NCBI RefSeq assembly: GCF_014699055.1
Contig: NZ_JACXAC010000001.1
Span: 496,001-560,000 of the forward strand
DNA length: 64,000 nucleotides
Direction of reading: 5' to 3'
Origin: Hymenobacter armeniacus
GTDB taxonomy: Bacteria > Bacteroidota > Bacteroidia > Cytophagales > Hymenobacteraceae
Below are positions 29,987 to 39,367 of this stretch, piece after piece. Each line of letters begins with the position of its first letter. Positions within the stretch are counted from its first letter, which is position 1. Below the pieces are notes generated by a model. The model was not told where the DNA came from. It did no database searches and saw only the letters and a program-made list of their open reading frames with translations. The position numbers and the translations under genes were made by a program.

Positions 29987-30176
29987 TCTGTGTGTGTTTG
30001 GGTTATGTAAGGTGGAAAATCAGAGTCTACGCCCCCTCGTCATTTCCCGTGCCAGCCCCGGAAACCTGACAAAATGGGCAGTTTTTGGGAACCCGCGTGG
30101 CAGTACCCCGGGCAAACAGACATTGTACGAGGCAAACTTGACAAGCCTGCGCCAGCCCAACCCGGCTACAAACGAC

Positions 30177-30211
30177 AAAGCCGGCGCCTCCCAAGGGAAG
30201 CACCGGCTTTG
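30177..30211 (-). terminator. Hairpin after secG
   Basis: A stem formed by AAAGCCGG (30177-30184) with CCGGCTTT (30204-30211) encloses a shorter inner pairing. It lies 28 bases after the secG stop and is likely to be its terminator, although the T-run is weak. Confidence 0.55.
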
Positions 30212-30238
30212 CATCGGAGGCGCGAAAAGCGCGCGGAA

Positions 30239-30655
30239 TTAGTTGTTTGTGGCCGGAGCGGAAGCCGGCGCAGCAGGCTGAACCGGAGCCGTTGCGGGGG
30301 CCGTGGTGGTACCGGCCGGAGCTTCAGCACCAGCGGGAGCCGGGGCGGCAGGGGCAGGAGCCGAAGGCGCCGGCAGCTTGGTTTCGAGGGCGCGCTGCTG
30401 GTTGATGCTGCGAGCGGGGCCACCGCCGGTCGACGTCAGCATGTGCGAGCCGAGCGACAGCACCACCAGGCCAATGGCAAAGCCCCAGGTCAGTTTCTCC
30501 AGCAGGTCGCCGGTGCGCTTCACGCCCATCATGCTGGCGGCGCCGCCAGCGCTAAACTGGCTTGAAATTCCGCCGCCTTTGGGGTTTTGGGCCAATACCA
30601 CCAGGGCCAGCAGGAAGCAAACGAGGAGAATGAGAACGATGAGTGCGATGTACAT
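30239..30655 (-). CDS. secG: Preprotein translocase subunit SecG
   Basis: SecG is a small two-helix subunit of the SecYEG channel. The 138-residue product has helix 1 (IALIVLILLVCFLLALVVLA), the family motif QNPKGGGISSQFS and helix 2 (FAIGLVVLSLGSHML). The C-terminal 60 residues are Ala/Pro-rich (APSAPAPAAPAPAGAEAPAG) and are unusual; SecG is normally 75-110 residues. The gene follows a TPR protein by 26 bases and is probably co-transcribed with it. Confidence 0.93.
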   Translation of the reverse strand: MYIALIVLILLVCFLLALVVLAQNPKGGGISSQFSAGGAASMMGVKRTGDLLEKLTWGFAIGLVVLSLGSHMLTSTGGGPARSINQQRALETKLPAPSAPAPAAPAPAGAEAPAGTTTAPATAPVQPAAPASAPATNN

Positions 30656-30681
30656 GTAGAGAAATAAAACTAAGAGGCGAT

Positions 30682-32235
30682 TTACGCCGAAGGTTGCAAA
30701 GATTGGATTTGGGCCGCAAAGTACGCCATTTTTTCCGGCTGTTTCACCATCAGCTTCTCATAAATCTCAATGGCTCGGGCAGTTTTGCCCTGGCGCACAA
30801 AGATGCGGGCGAGGCTTTCGGACACCAAGTCGGGCTCGGCGTGGGTGCTGCGCACGCTCAGGTCGGCCTGCGTGGTGGGCGAGGGCGGCAGCATGGCCGG
30901 CCGCGTGAGGCGCGGCTGGCGCTTCAGGAAGTTGTTGATGAGGTCGAGCGACGAGGGCAGCGCCGGGGTCGGCGGACGGTGCGTCGCCCAATGGTCGAGT
31001 AGCAGCGGGTCGGGTTCGAAGAAGGCCCCGACGGGCGGTAGCGGCCTTGCCGGGGGCTGGCCGTCGGCCCCGGCGGGCGAGGTGTTTTCGTTGGCTTCAG
31101 CCTTATCGGTCAGCAGGTTGAGCAGTTGCAAGGAGAAGCCCAGGCGGCTGCTTTCGCCGTAACCGTAGCCAACGGCCTCGTCGCCGGTGAAGGCGGCCGG
31201 GGTGAGTTCAGGGGCCTCTGGGGTAGCCCCGCTGCCCACCGACAGGAAGTCGGCCGGAGCAGCCGGGCCGGCCAGGCTCAGGGTGACGGCAGCGGCGGCC
31301 CATTCGTCTACCAGGCCCGGCAGCTCATAGGCCGGTGGGGGCGGGGGCGGCTCGGCCAGCCCGAATTCGAAGCGGGCCTCGCCTACTTCGACCGGGGGCC
31401 GGATGGCGGGAGCCTGCGGGGGCAGGTCGGGCTCTTCGGCTAGCTCGGTGGGAGTTTCCATCTCCGGCGTTGGCGAGGCAGCCGGAATATCTACGCCTTC
31501 CTGGTCAACCAGAACCGGCGTCAGGTCGGCCTCAACAGCCGCAGAAGGCGTGGGGCTGTCCTCTGGCGCAGCATCCGGCTCAGGCTCGGCCAGTGCCTCT
31601 GCAACGGGCGTCGGGGCAGGTTCCTCGGCAATCGGAACGTCGGCAATTAGCTCCGGGACTGTCTCCGTCACCGGCTCCGGTACTGGTTCCGGAGCAACCT
31701 TAGCGGGCTCGGCTTCCGGTACCGTCGGGGTAGCCTCCGTGGGCGGCGCGTCGGCAGCAGGTGCTTCCTCTGCAGCAGGGGCGGCAATTGGAATGGGCGC
31801 GGCCGGCGTCTCAACAGCAGCGGTTTCGGCGACGGGCAGCGGCGCGATGACAACGGCGGGGGCCGTAACCGGCTCGGCCGGCGCCTGGGCAACGGGCGGC
31901 TCGGCGGTGACTGGCTCGGCAGTGGGCAGCAGTGCGCTGCTGGTCACTGTTTCTTCGGCGGGCACCGCTATTTCCGGTATTGTTTCCGGCACGGGGGCCG
32001 GCTCTACTTCCTCAATCAGGCGGCGGAGCAAGGCCCGGTCGGCAGCGTAGGTGGCGGCGCGGCGCAGGCGCTGGCCGGCCAGCATGGTGCCTTGGTCGTG
32101 CGCGGCTTTGGCCAGCAGCAGGTGGGCCGTTTGGCAATACGGAAACGCCTGGGCCAGCTGCTCCAACTCGCGCACTTCCGCCTGGCCGAGGGCCGTGGGA
32201 CGGGCAAGAACTTGCAAAAGCGTGGCGCGGGTCAC
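30682..32235 (-). CDS. Cytoplasmic protein with Pro/Ala/Glu-rich linker and TPR-like ends
   Basis: This 517-residue protein starts at a GTG (32235). The N-terminal 70 residues (EVRELEQLAQAFPYCQTAHL) and the C-terminal 80 residues (RIFVRQGKTARAIEIYEKLM) are TPR-like helical pairs. Between them, residues about 75-280 are a low-complexity stretch of Pro, Ala, Val, Glu and Thr. A TPR protein of this type sits between lptE and secG in relatives, as I remember it. The function is unknown; it may be a scaffold. It has no signal peptide. Confidence 0.75.
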   Translation of the reverse strand: MTRATLLQVLARPTALGQAEVRELEQLAQAFPYCQTAHLLLAKAAHDQGTMLAGQRLRRAATYAADRALLRRLIEEVEPAPVPETIPEIAVPAEETVTSSALLPTAEPVTAEPPVAQAPAEPVTAPAVVIAPLPVAETAAVETPAAPIPIAAPAAEEAPAADAPPTEATPTVPEAEPAKVAPEPVPEPVTETVPELIADVPIAEEPAPTPVAEALAEPEPDAAPEDSPTPSAAVEADLTPVLVDQEGVDIPAASPTPEMETPTELAEEPDLPPQAPAIRPPVEVGEARFEFGLAEPPPPPPAYELPGLVDEWAAAAVTLSLAGPAAPADFLSVGSGATPEAPELTPAAFTGDEAVGYGYGESSRLGFSLQLLNLLTDKAEANENTSPAGADGQPPARPLPPVGAFFEPDPLLLDHWATHRPPTPALPSSLDLINNFLKRQPRLTRPAMLPPSPTTQADLSVRSTHAEPDLVSESLARIFVRQGKTARAIEIYEKLMVKQPEKMAYFAAQIQSLQPSA

Positions 32236-32439
32236 GGGGCTAAACGGGCGTTAATAGAGCAGAAGCGAACAGGCAGATTCTTAAAATCCGCTTTTTCGGC
32301 GCAAGAATGGGGCCGCAACATTACGTCAATTTACGCAAATACCCGCGCGCTTGCGCCACAACAAACTAGGGACGAGCCAACCCCGCTTTTGGCAATTGCC
32401 TCACCGGTTGGCGCTTATCAAAACGCAGCTTGCAACCGG

Positions 32440-33036
32440 CTACCAGTTGGCCACCGATTTATTGAAAATATCGGTGATGATTTTGTCGGTCGTGCGGCGC
32501 ACGGCGTTGGGGTCGTTGTTAATCGTGGCGATGTTGCGGTCGCCCGAGAAGTCATCAAAATTCTGAAACACCTGCTCGAAGCTCTGCTTGTCGTCTTTGG
32601 AGTTGGTGAAGCGAATCTTGACCTGGATGGTGAGGCGGTTGGAGCCGGCTTGGCTCACGCCGCCCACTTGCTGAATGGCTGCCGGGGCAAAATCATAGGC
32701 AATGATGTTGCCGTCGAACTGCAGGTCGCCGTCGCGCGGCACCAGCTTGAGGTTGGTGTTGCGCTGGAAATAGTCCTTCAAATCCTCGGTGAAGCGCTGC
32801 GTCAGGAAGGCCGGGCCCATCGGCGCGTTGTTCTGAATGGTGGAGATGGAGACGGTGCGCACCGCTGGGTCGATGTTGGTGCCATTGAAGGAGTAGATGC
32901 CGCAGCTAGTCAGCACGGTGCAAACTGCCAGCCACAAGCCGCAAGCCAGTACGCGACGCCAGTTGTTCAACTTGCTAAAGGCAAGTGACTTGTGGCTGGT
33001 AGCTTGCAGTGCCGATTCAAACTTGCTCCAGGTCAT
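32440..33036 (-). CDS. lptE: LPS-assembly lipoprotein LptE
   Basis: LptE (198 residues) forms the plug of the LptD channel that inserts lipopolysaccharide into the outer membrane. The mature part fits Bacteroidota LptE (SFNGTNIDPAVRTVSI, PAFLTQRFTEDLKDYFQRNT, QVKIRFTNSKDD). The lipobox is LTSC with lipidated Cys45. The ATG at 33036 overlaps the last 20 bases of the sigma-54-type activator gene. The signal peptide is unusually long, and an inverted repeat (32919-33008) supplies residues about 10-16 and 33-40. A later start (TTG, at KLNNW) is possible. The last codons and stop also lie in related repeat sequence. Confidence 0.85.
   Translation of the reverse strand: MTWSKFESALQATSHKSLAFSKLNNWRRVLACGLWLAVCTVLTSCGIYSFNGTNIDPAVRTVSISTIQNNAPMGPAFLTQRFTEDLKDYFQRNTNLKLVPRDGDLQFDGNIIAYDFAPAAIQQVGGVSQAGSNRLTIQVKIRFTNSKDDKQSFEQVFQNFDDFSGDRNIATINNDPNAVRRTTDKIITDIFNKSVANW
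32919..33008. repeat. Inverted heptamer-array repeat inside the lptE signal-peptide codons
   Basis: Arms at 32919-32938 and 32989-33008 match at about 17 of 19 positions and each consists of 7-base units such as CTTGTGG and CTGGTAG or CTGGCAG. An inner hairpin (ACTTGC/GCAAGT) lies between. The whole element is inside the coding sequence. A related array lies at 32419-32450 over the lptE stop codon. Confidence 0.65.
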
Positions 33037-34309
33037 ATTGCTTCAGTTTGCGGTACAGCGTGCGCTCCGAGATGCCCAAGTCGTGGGCGGCGTACTTACG
33101 CTTGTTATTGTGCTTTTTCAACGCCTTGAGTATCATCTCGCGTTCCTTCACGTCGAGAGACAGGGTTTCTTCCTCGGTTTCGTGCGGAATGTCCTCTACC
33201 GGAGCTTCGTCGTCGTAGCCGGTGGTGGGCTCCGTGTTGTAGGTGTTCGGCGCAGGCGGCAGGAAGTATTCGGCCCCGGCGCTGCCGTCAAACGCGCTGG
33301 CGGCGCCGGTATTGCTGAAGAGGTGACTGTTCTGCCGCAGCAGCTCCTGGGCCTCGTGGGGGCGCTGGCCGGTGGCCAGCTCCAGCACCATTTTCTTGAG
33401 GTCCGTCATGTCGCGGCGCATGTCGAACAGGATTTTGTAGAGCAGGTCGCGCTCGGAGTAGCCGGCCGCCGACCCTTCGGGGGCGCCGGGGCCCAGCAGC
33501 ATGGGCAGGCGGCTGGTCTGGTCCTGCGGCAGGTAGGGCGCCAGGCGCCGGGCGTCGAGCTCGCGCTCGGTTTCCAGCACCGAAATCTGCTCGGCAATAT
33601 TCTTGAGCTGGCGGATGTTGCCGGGGAAGCGGAAGCGCGTAAGCGCCTGCACTGCATCGGGCGTCAGGGTGATGGGGCGGGTGCGGTACCGCTCGGCCGA
33701 ATCGGAAGCAAACTTGCGGAAAAGCAGGTAGATGTCCTCGCCCCGCTCACGCAACGGTGGAACCGTAATGGGCACCGTGTTCAGGCGGTAGTACAGGTCT
33801 TCGCGGAAGGTGCCGGCCTGCACGCGGTCAAGCAGATTGACGTTGGTGGCGGCCACCACGCGCACGTCGGTTTTCTGCACCTTGCTGGAGCCCACGCGGA
33901 TAAACTCGCCATTCTCCAGCACGCGCAAGAGGCGGGCCTGCGTGCCGAGCGGCATCTCGCCGATTTCGTCCAGGAAAATGGTGCCGCCGTTGGTAACCTC
34001 GAAATAGCCTTTGCGGGCCTCGTTGGCGCCGGTGAAAGAGCCTTTTTCGTGGCCGAACAGCTCCGAGTCGATGGTGCCTTCGGGAATGGCGCCGCAGTTG
34101 ATGGCAATGAACTGCCCGTGCTTGCGCGGCGACAAGGCGTGGATAATCTTGGAAAACGACTCCTTGCCCGACCCGCTTTCGCCGGTGATGAGCACCGTCA
34201 TGTCGGTGGGCGCCACTTGGGCGGCCACCTGAATGGCGTAGTTCAGCGCCGGCGCATTGCCGATGATGCCGAAGCGGAGCTTGATGGATTGGATTTCGGA
34301 AGGTGTCAA
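33017..34309 (-). CDS. Sigma-54-interaction-domain transcriptional activator
   Basis: This 430-residue protein has an AAA+ sigma-54-type core without a receiver domain in front. The Walker A is GESGSGK (43-49). The loop that contacts sigma-54 reads GSFTGA (90-95) instead of the usual GAFTGA. Walker B is GTIFLDEIGEM, and RFPGNIRQLKN follows. A Fis-type helix-turn-helix forms the C-terminus (ISERTLYRKLKQYDL). A Glu/Asp-rich linker lies before it. Such short activators near lptE and secG are common in Bacteroidota. Whether it uses sigma-54 is unproven. Confidence 0.88.
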   Translation of the reverse strand: MTPSEIQSIKLRFGIIGNAPALNYAIQVAAQVAPTDMTVLITGESGSGKESFSKIIHALSPRKHGQFIAINCGAIPEGTIDSELFGHEKGSFTGANEARKGYFEVTNGGTIFLDEIGEMPLGTQARLLRVLENGEFIRVGSSKVQKTDVRVVAATNVNLLDRVQAGTFREDLYYRLNTVPITVPPLRERGEDIYLLFRKFASDSAERYRTRPITLTPDAVQALTRFRFPGNIRQLKNIAEQISVLETERELDARRLAPYLPQDQTSRLPMLLGPGAPEGSAAGYSERDLLYKILFDMRRDMTDLKKMVLELATGQRPHEAQELLRQNSHLFSNTGAASAFDGSAGAEYFLPPAPNTYNTEPTTGYDDEAPVEDIPHETEEETLSLDVKEREMILKALKKHNNKRKYAAHDLGISERTLYRKLKQYDLEQV

Positions 34310-34315
34310 AGCTAG

Positions 34316-34747
34316 CTAGTTGTCAGTTGTTGGTTGTCCGTTGTCAGAGAAGTACCTGGGGGCATCTTCGGCAACTTGTGATGCTGGTAGCAGGGAGCGG
34401 TAGTAGCGGATAAAGCCTTGCAGTAGCTTTTTGCAATCCGTCACTGCAGCCAGCAATTCCTGAAGTTCTATTTCAGCTAAATAGGCTAAATCGTGAGCTA
34501 GATAGGATTGGGTCTCTACTTCAAACAAGGAGCCCCTGGCAACAAACAGAAACTGCAGTGTGTCGCGGGTATGCTGCCGTCCGCAGCCTTCGGCGATGTT
34601 TGAAGGAATAGAAACCGCTGCCCGGCGCATTTGATTGGTCAGGCCGAACAGCTCTTCCTTCGGAAACTGTTTAGTCAGTTCATAAACTCGTTTAGTCAGT
34701 TGCCGACTTTGCAGCCAAACACTCAATTCGGTATAAGACCTTTCCAT
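34316..34747 (-). CDS. Four-helix-bundle protein (S23/IVP family)
   Basis: This 143-residue protein belongs to the family first seen in 23S rRNA intervening sequences, also related in fold to Avd of diversity-generating retroelements. Family hallmarks are the opening ELSVWLQSRQLTKRVYELT, the motif MRRAAVSIPSNIAEGCGR, and the central FLFVARGSLFEVETQ. The last ten residues (SDNGQPTTDN) are encoded by the flanking repeat rather than by family sequence. It lies between miaB and the sigma-54-type activator, where it interrupts an otherwise typical gene order. It may bind nucleic acid; its function is unknown. Inverted repeats bracket it (34317-34347 and 34761-34791). Confidence 0.88.
   Translation of the reverse strand: MERSYTELSVWLQSRQLTKRVYELTKQFPKEELFGLTNQMRRAAVSIPSNIAEGCGRQHTRDTLQFLFVARGSLFEVETQSYLAHDLAYLAEIELQELLAAVTDCKKLLQGFIRYYRSLLPASQVAEDAPRYFSDNGQPTTDN
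34317..34347. repeat. Left inverted repeat of the four-helix-bundle cassette
   Basis: This 31-base repeat consists of four imperfect 7-base units (TTGTCAG, TTGTTGG, TTGTCCG and again TTGTCAG). It is the inverted counterpart of 34761-34791, with about four differences. It encodes the C-terminal residues and the stop codon of the four-helix-bundle gene. Confidence 0.75.
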
Positions 34748-34760
34748 CCGATAGAACAAT

Positions 34761-34788
34761 CTAACAACTGACAACGAGCAACTGACAA

Positions 34789-34791
<3 letters not shown>
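34761..34791. repeat. Right inverted repeat of the four-helix-bundle cassette
   Basis: This 31-base repeat is built of 7-base units and mirrors 34317-34347. Its outermost bases (34789-34791) form the stop codon of miaB, so the cassette abuts the end of miaB exactly. Confidence 0.75.
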
Positions 34792-36225
<1,434 letters not shown>

Positions 36226-36250
36226 AATTATAGCGCGTTTCGGCGGACGA

Positions 36251-36258
36251 CAAAGATA
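36251..36258 (-). promoter_or_regulatory. -7 box of miaB
   Basis: TATCTTTG on the minus strand matches TAnnTTTG and lies 25 bases before the miaB ATG. No -33 box is obvious. Confidence 0.55.
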
Positions 36259-36303
36259 CAGCTTCGCTTGGTAAAATGACAGAATGGCAGAGACGAAAGC
36301 CGG

Positions 36304-36366
36304 GAACAGTTAGCAGAAGTCGTTACAAATTGTTCACTGCTAACCGTTCACTGCTTATTGCTCACC
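36304..36366. repeat. Inverted heptamer-array repeat at the end of pabB
   Basis: On the plus strand 36332-36366 reads as five 7-base units (GTTCACT, GCTAACC, GTTCACT, then GCTTATT and GCTCACC). A shorter inverted match lies at 36304-36316 against 36337-36349 with one difference. The last units contain the stop codon and final residues of pabB. Confidence 0.6.
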
Positions 36367-37659
36367 GATAGTTGCGCCCAGTACCTCCAGCAGGGCCTTT
36401 GCCTTCAACAGGCACTCTTCGTACTCCCGCTCTGGGTCCGAATCGTAGGTAATGGCGGAGCCGACCTGGAAGCTGAGGTAGCCCGTGTCCTGCCGGTATT
36501 GCAGCGAGCGAATGACGACGTTGAAGTCACAGTCGCCGCTAGGCCACACGTAGCCGATGCTTCCGCTGTAGAGGCTGCGCCGGACGTTTTCGTAGTGCTC
36601 GATGAGCTGCATGGCCCGGATTTTGGGCGCGCCCGTCATTGAGCCCATGGGGAAGGCGGCGCGCAGCACGTCGACCAGCGTGGCGTCGGGCCTGGCGGTG
36701 GCTTCCACGGTCGAAATCATTTGCCAAAGGTGACGGAAAGGGTAGAGGCCGAAAAGCTCGGGCACGCGCACGGTGCCGGTTTGGGCCACGCGGGCGAGGT
36801 CGTTGCGCACCAGGTCCACTATCATCAGGTTTTCGGCGCGCTCTTTCTCGTCGTGCAGCAAGGTCAGGCGCTGCTGTTCGTCTTCGGCCGGGGTGGCGCC
36901 GCGGCGGATGGTGCCTTTGATGGGCTGGGAAAGGAGGCGCGAGCCCCGCCGGGCCACAAACCGCTCGGGCGAGGCGCAGAGCAGAAACCGGTCGTGCCAG
37001 CGCACAAACCCGGAAAACGGTGCCGGCGACGCTTCCATGAGCCGCCAAAACACGTCGACGGGGTTCAGGCGAACGTTTTCGGCATAAAACTCCTGGCACA
37101 GATTCAACTCATACACCTCGCCGTTGAGGATGTCGGTGCGCACGGCTTCCACAGCGCGCAGGTAATCGGCTTTGGGCAGGCGGGGCCGCAGCACCGGCAC
37201 TTGGGGCCGCTGAACAGGCGGCATGGGTTGGGCCAGAATCTGGTCGATAATCCCGTTCGTCGTCCCGTGGATTTCCACCGCGTCTTCCCGCCAGCACAGC
37301 CAGGTTTCCGGCGCGAAAAAATGCAGCCGCGGCCAGCCCATGCCGTCGGCGTTGTGGCTGGAAAGGGCTTCGATATCGTTCTTGACGTCGTAGGTAAGGA
37401 ACCCGCACCGAAATACGGCCGGGGAGGCGTCTGCTTCGAGCGCCGCCAACGACTCTACTGCCTGCGCCTTCGCCGACGCCACGGCCAGGATGCGGCGGAA
37501 AGGCCCTTCCGGATAAGCCGCATCGTTGGGTTCAAAGTAGGCGCAATGCGGAAACTGCGCGGCCCACTGCACGACCCGCCGCCGAAAATCGGCGGGCAAA
37601 TCGGCCAAAGAAACAAGCACAGGAGCAGCCGCGGAAACAGACACGGGAAAGCGGTTCAA
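36355..37659 (-). CDS. pabB: Aminodeoxychorismate synthase component I (PabB)
   Basis: This 434-residue protein of the anthranilate synthase I/PabB family aminates chorismate in folate synthesis. The sequence PIKGTIRRG has the Lys that distinguishes aminodeoxychorismate synthases (PIKGT) from anthranilate synthases (PIAGT). The chorismate-binding core (DEKERAENLMIVDLVRNDL, FPMGSMTGAPKIRAM and FQVGSAITYDSDPEREYEE) is intact. No pabA or pabC is adjacent, so the glutaminase partner must be elsewhere. Its 3' end lies in a repeat array. Confidence 0.92.
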   Translation of the reverse strand: MNRFPVSVSAAAPVLVSLADLPADFRRRVVQWAAQFPHCAYFEPNDAAYPEGPFRRILAVASAKAQAVESLAALEADASPAVFRCGFLTYDVKNDIEALSSHNADGMGWPRLHFFAPETWLCWREDAVEIHGTTNGIIDQILAQPMPPVQRPQVPVLRPRLPKADYLRAVEAVRTDILNGEVYELNLCQEFYAENVRLNPVDVFWRLMEASPAPFSGFVRWHDRFLLCASPERFVARRGSRLLSQPIKGTIRRGATPAEDEQQRLTLLHDEKERAENLMIVDLVRNDLARVAQTGTVRVPELFGLYPFRHLWQMISTVEATARPDATLVDVLRAAFPMGSMTGAPKIRAMQLIEHYENVRRSLYSGSIGYVWPSGDCDFNVVIRSLQYRQDTGYLSFQVGSAITYDSDPEREYEECLLKAKALLEVLGATIGEQ

Positions 37660-37710
37660 GTAGAAGCCAGAGGGGACAGCATCAGGCCAACAAGCCCCCA
37701 GCGGCCGGGG

Positions 37711-39273
37711 TTATTTCAGCTCGCGCAGCGCCAGCGTGGCTTTGGCGTCGGTGCTGTTTTTGTATTCGTGCCAGGGGTAGCGCAGGGCCTTCTCAAAATA
37801 AAAGCGGGCCTGGGCTTTTTTGCCCGCGTCTTTGGCCATGTAGCCTTGTTGGAGCGCGGCCTGGGGCGCAAAATAATACGGCGCCTTCGGGCCGGCCACC
37901 GTTTGGGTGCGCTCAAAGTAAAACCAGGCCGAATCGAGCCGGCCCAGGCCCTGAAAGGCGCGGGCCCGACGGTAGGGCTCCTCAATGCGGTCGCGCCAGA
38001 GCGTGGTGGGCGTCACGCGGAAGGAGCGCAGCGTGGCCAGGGCCTGCTGGTTGTATCCGCCGTCGGTTTGCAGGCGGGCGCGGGTGAGGATGGGATTCAA
38101 GGCCTGCGCTTCGTGGTAGTAGTGCTGGGCGTAGTTGTCTTCCTCCACGTCGGTGGGGCCGGGCTCGTTGATTTGGGCGCGGTAGCGGGCCACCGCCGGC
38201 GGCGGCGCACCGCCCAGCCACGCCGCCAGGTAGAGCTTGAAGGCCGCATCCTTGCGGTAATGCACGCCCTTGTATTCACGCAAAAACGTCAGGTTCTCGC
38301 GTTCCGAAGCCGCGTAGTCGCCCTGGTACAGCAGCAGGTCGGCGGCCATGTGGCGCAGGTAGGGCACCGGCTGGTAGCCCGGGCCGGCGGGCCGGGTGCG
38401 GTAGGCGGCCAGCGCCGCCTCGCCGTGGTGCTGGCGCTTATTGATGCTGATGAGCAGGTAGGAAAACAGCAGGTTGTCGGGCTGCTGGGCGTGCAGGCGC
38501 TCGGCCAGGCGCAAGGCTTCCTCGGGCTTTTTGTAGTAGCCTTCCCGAATCAAGCTCAGGTAAATCTGGCTTTCCGTCTGAAAGTCGTTGGGCTGGGTGG
38601 CGGCCAGCGCCAGGTTGCGGAGCCCTTCGTTCGAGTCGGCCGTCAGGCCCAGCAAACTCAGCAGCCAGTGGTAGCCCTCGGGCAGGGAGCCCACGGCAAA
38701 CTGCGAAATGCCCAGCGTCTTGCGCGCCGGCATGAAGCCCGGGTAGTGCTTCACCACGTCCTGCATTTGGCGGTAGCCGCTGCGCAGGTGGTAGCCACCC
38801 ATCACCACGTGCTTGAACAGCAGCTGGCTCAGCCCCAGGTGCAGCGTGATTTCGGCCCGGGCGTAGTCGCGCAGGGCGTTGGCTGGCTGTTTATCAAGCA
38901 CCTCCAAACGGGCTTCCTGCGCCTCTTCCGATGCATCGAAGCGGCTGGGGTCTTGGCTTAGAATAAGCTCGGCAAAATCGATGCAGTTGGCCACCAGCAG
39001 GGGCGAGGCCGCCTTGGGGGCACTGGCCAGCTCGGACCGCAGCAGTTCGCGGGCGGGCCCCAGGCGCAGTTTCAGCACCTCGGCATATGCCCGGCGGCTG
39101 GCGGGCGTGAGCTCACCCGCCGCGGTGGCGCTGGGCTGCTCGGCCAGTTGGCTCGGCTGCGGCGCCATAAATCCCGACACAAGCAGCCATCCGGCTGCCC
39201 AGCCAAGCGGCCGCACAAGTGCCCGGCACCTGAGTGGTGCGACGCGTAGTAAAAAGCCGGCCAACGATGCCAT
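37711..39273 (-). CDS. Exported TPR-repeat protein of unknown function
   Basis: The protein has 520 residues with a hydrophobic N-terminal segment after ATG 39273 (a likely signal peptide near RPLGWAAGWLLVSGF). The rest consists of helical TPR-type repeats, including PEEALRLAERLHAQQPDNLL and KAQARFYFEKALRYPW. Most resembles periplasmic TPR proteins that handle cell-surface material; the partner is unknown. The start is after the upstream terminator at 39289-39318, which supports ATG 39273 rather than one further upstream. Confidence 0.75.
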   Translation of the reverse strand: MASLAGFLLRVAPLRCRALVRPLGWAAGWLLVSGFMAPQPSQLAEQPSATAAGELTPASRRAYAEVLKLRLGPARELLRSELASAPKAASPLLVANCIDFAELILSQDPSRFDASEEAQEARLEVLDKQPANALRDYARAEITLHLGLSQLLFKHVVMGGYHLRSGYRQMQDVVKHYPGFMPARKTLGISQFAVGSLPEGYHWLLSLLGLTADSNEGLRNLALAATQPNDFQTESQIYLSLIREGYYKKPEEALRLAERLHAQQPDNLLFSYLLISINKRQHHGEAALAAYRTRPAGPGYQPVPYLRHMAADLLLYQGDYAASERENLTFLREYKGVHYRKDAAFKLYLAAWLGGAPPPAVARYRAQINEPGPTDVEEDNYAQHYYHEAQALNPILTRARLQTDGGYNQQALATLRSFRVTPTTLWRDRIEEPYRRARAFQGLGRLDSAWFYFERTQTVAGPKAPYYFAPQAALQQGYMAKDAGKKAQARFYFEKALRYPWHEYKNSTDAKATLALRELK

Positions 39274-39288
39274 GGAGAAGTGTAACAA

Positions 39289-39318
39289 AAAAAGGAACGA
39301 CGCGCGGCCGTTCCTTTT
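39289..39318 (-). terminator. Terminator after the zinc-ribbon gene
   Basis: AAAAAGGAAC and GTTCCTTTTT, near 39290-39318, form a 10-base stem with an 11-base loop and A/T-rich ends. It lies about 50 bases past the stop codon of the minus-strand zinc-ribbon gene. Confidence 0.75.
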
Positions 39319-39367
39319 TACGATTTCAATCAGCAAGTCAGATTCGTGAGTTGCTCACCAGTCGAGC

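Noticed and set aside
36721..38961. A 746-codon open frame on the plus strand
   Set aside because: It runs antisense across pabB and a TPR gene and has no domain; it is a composition artefact.
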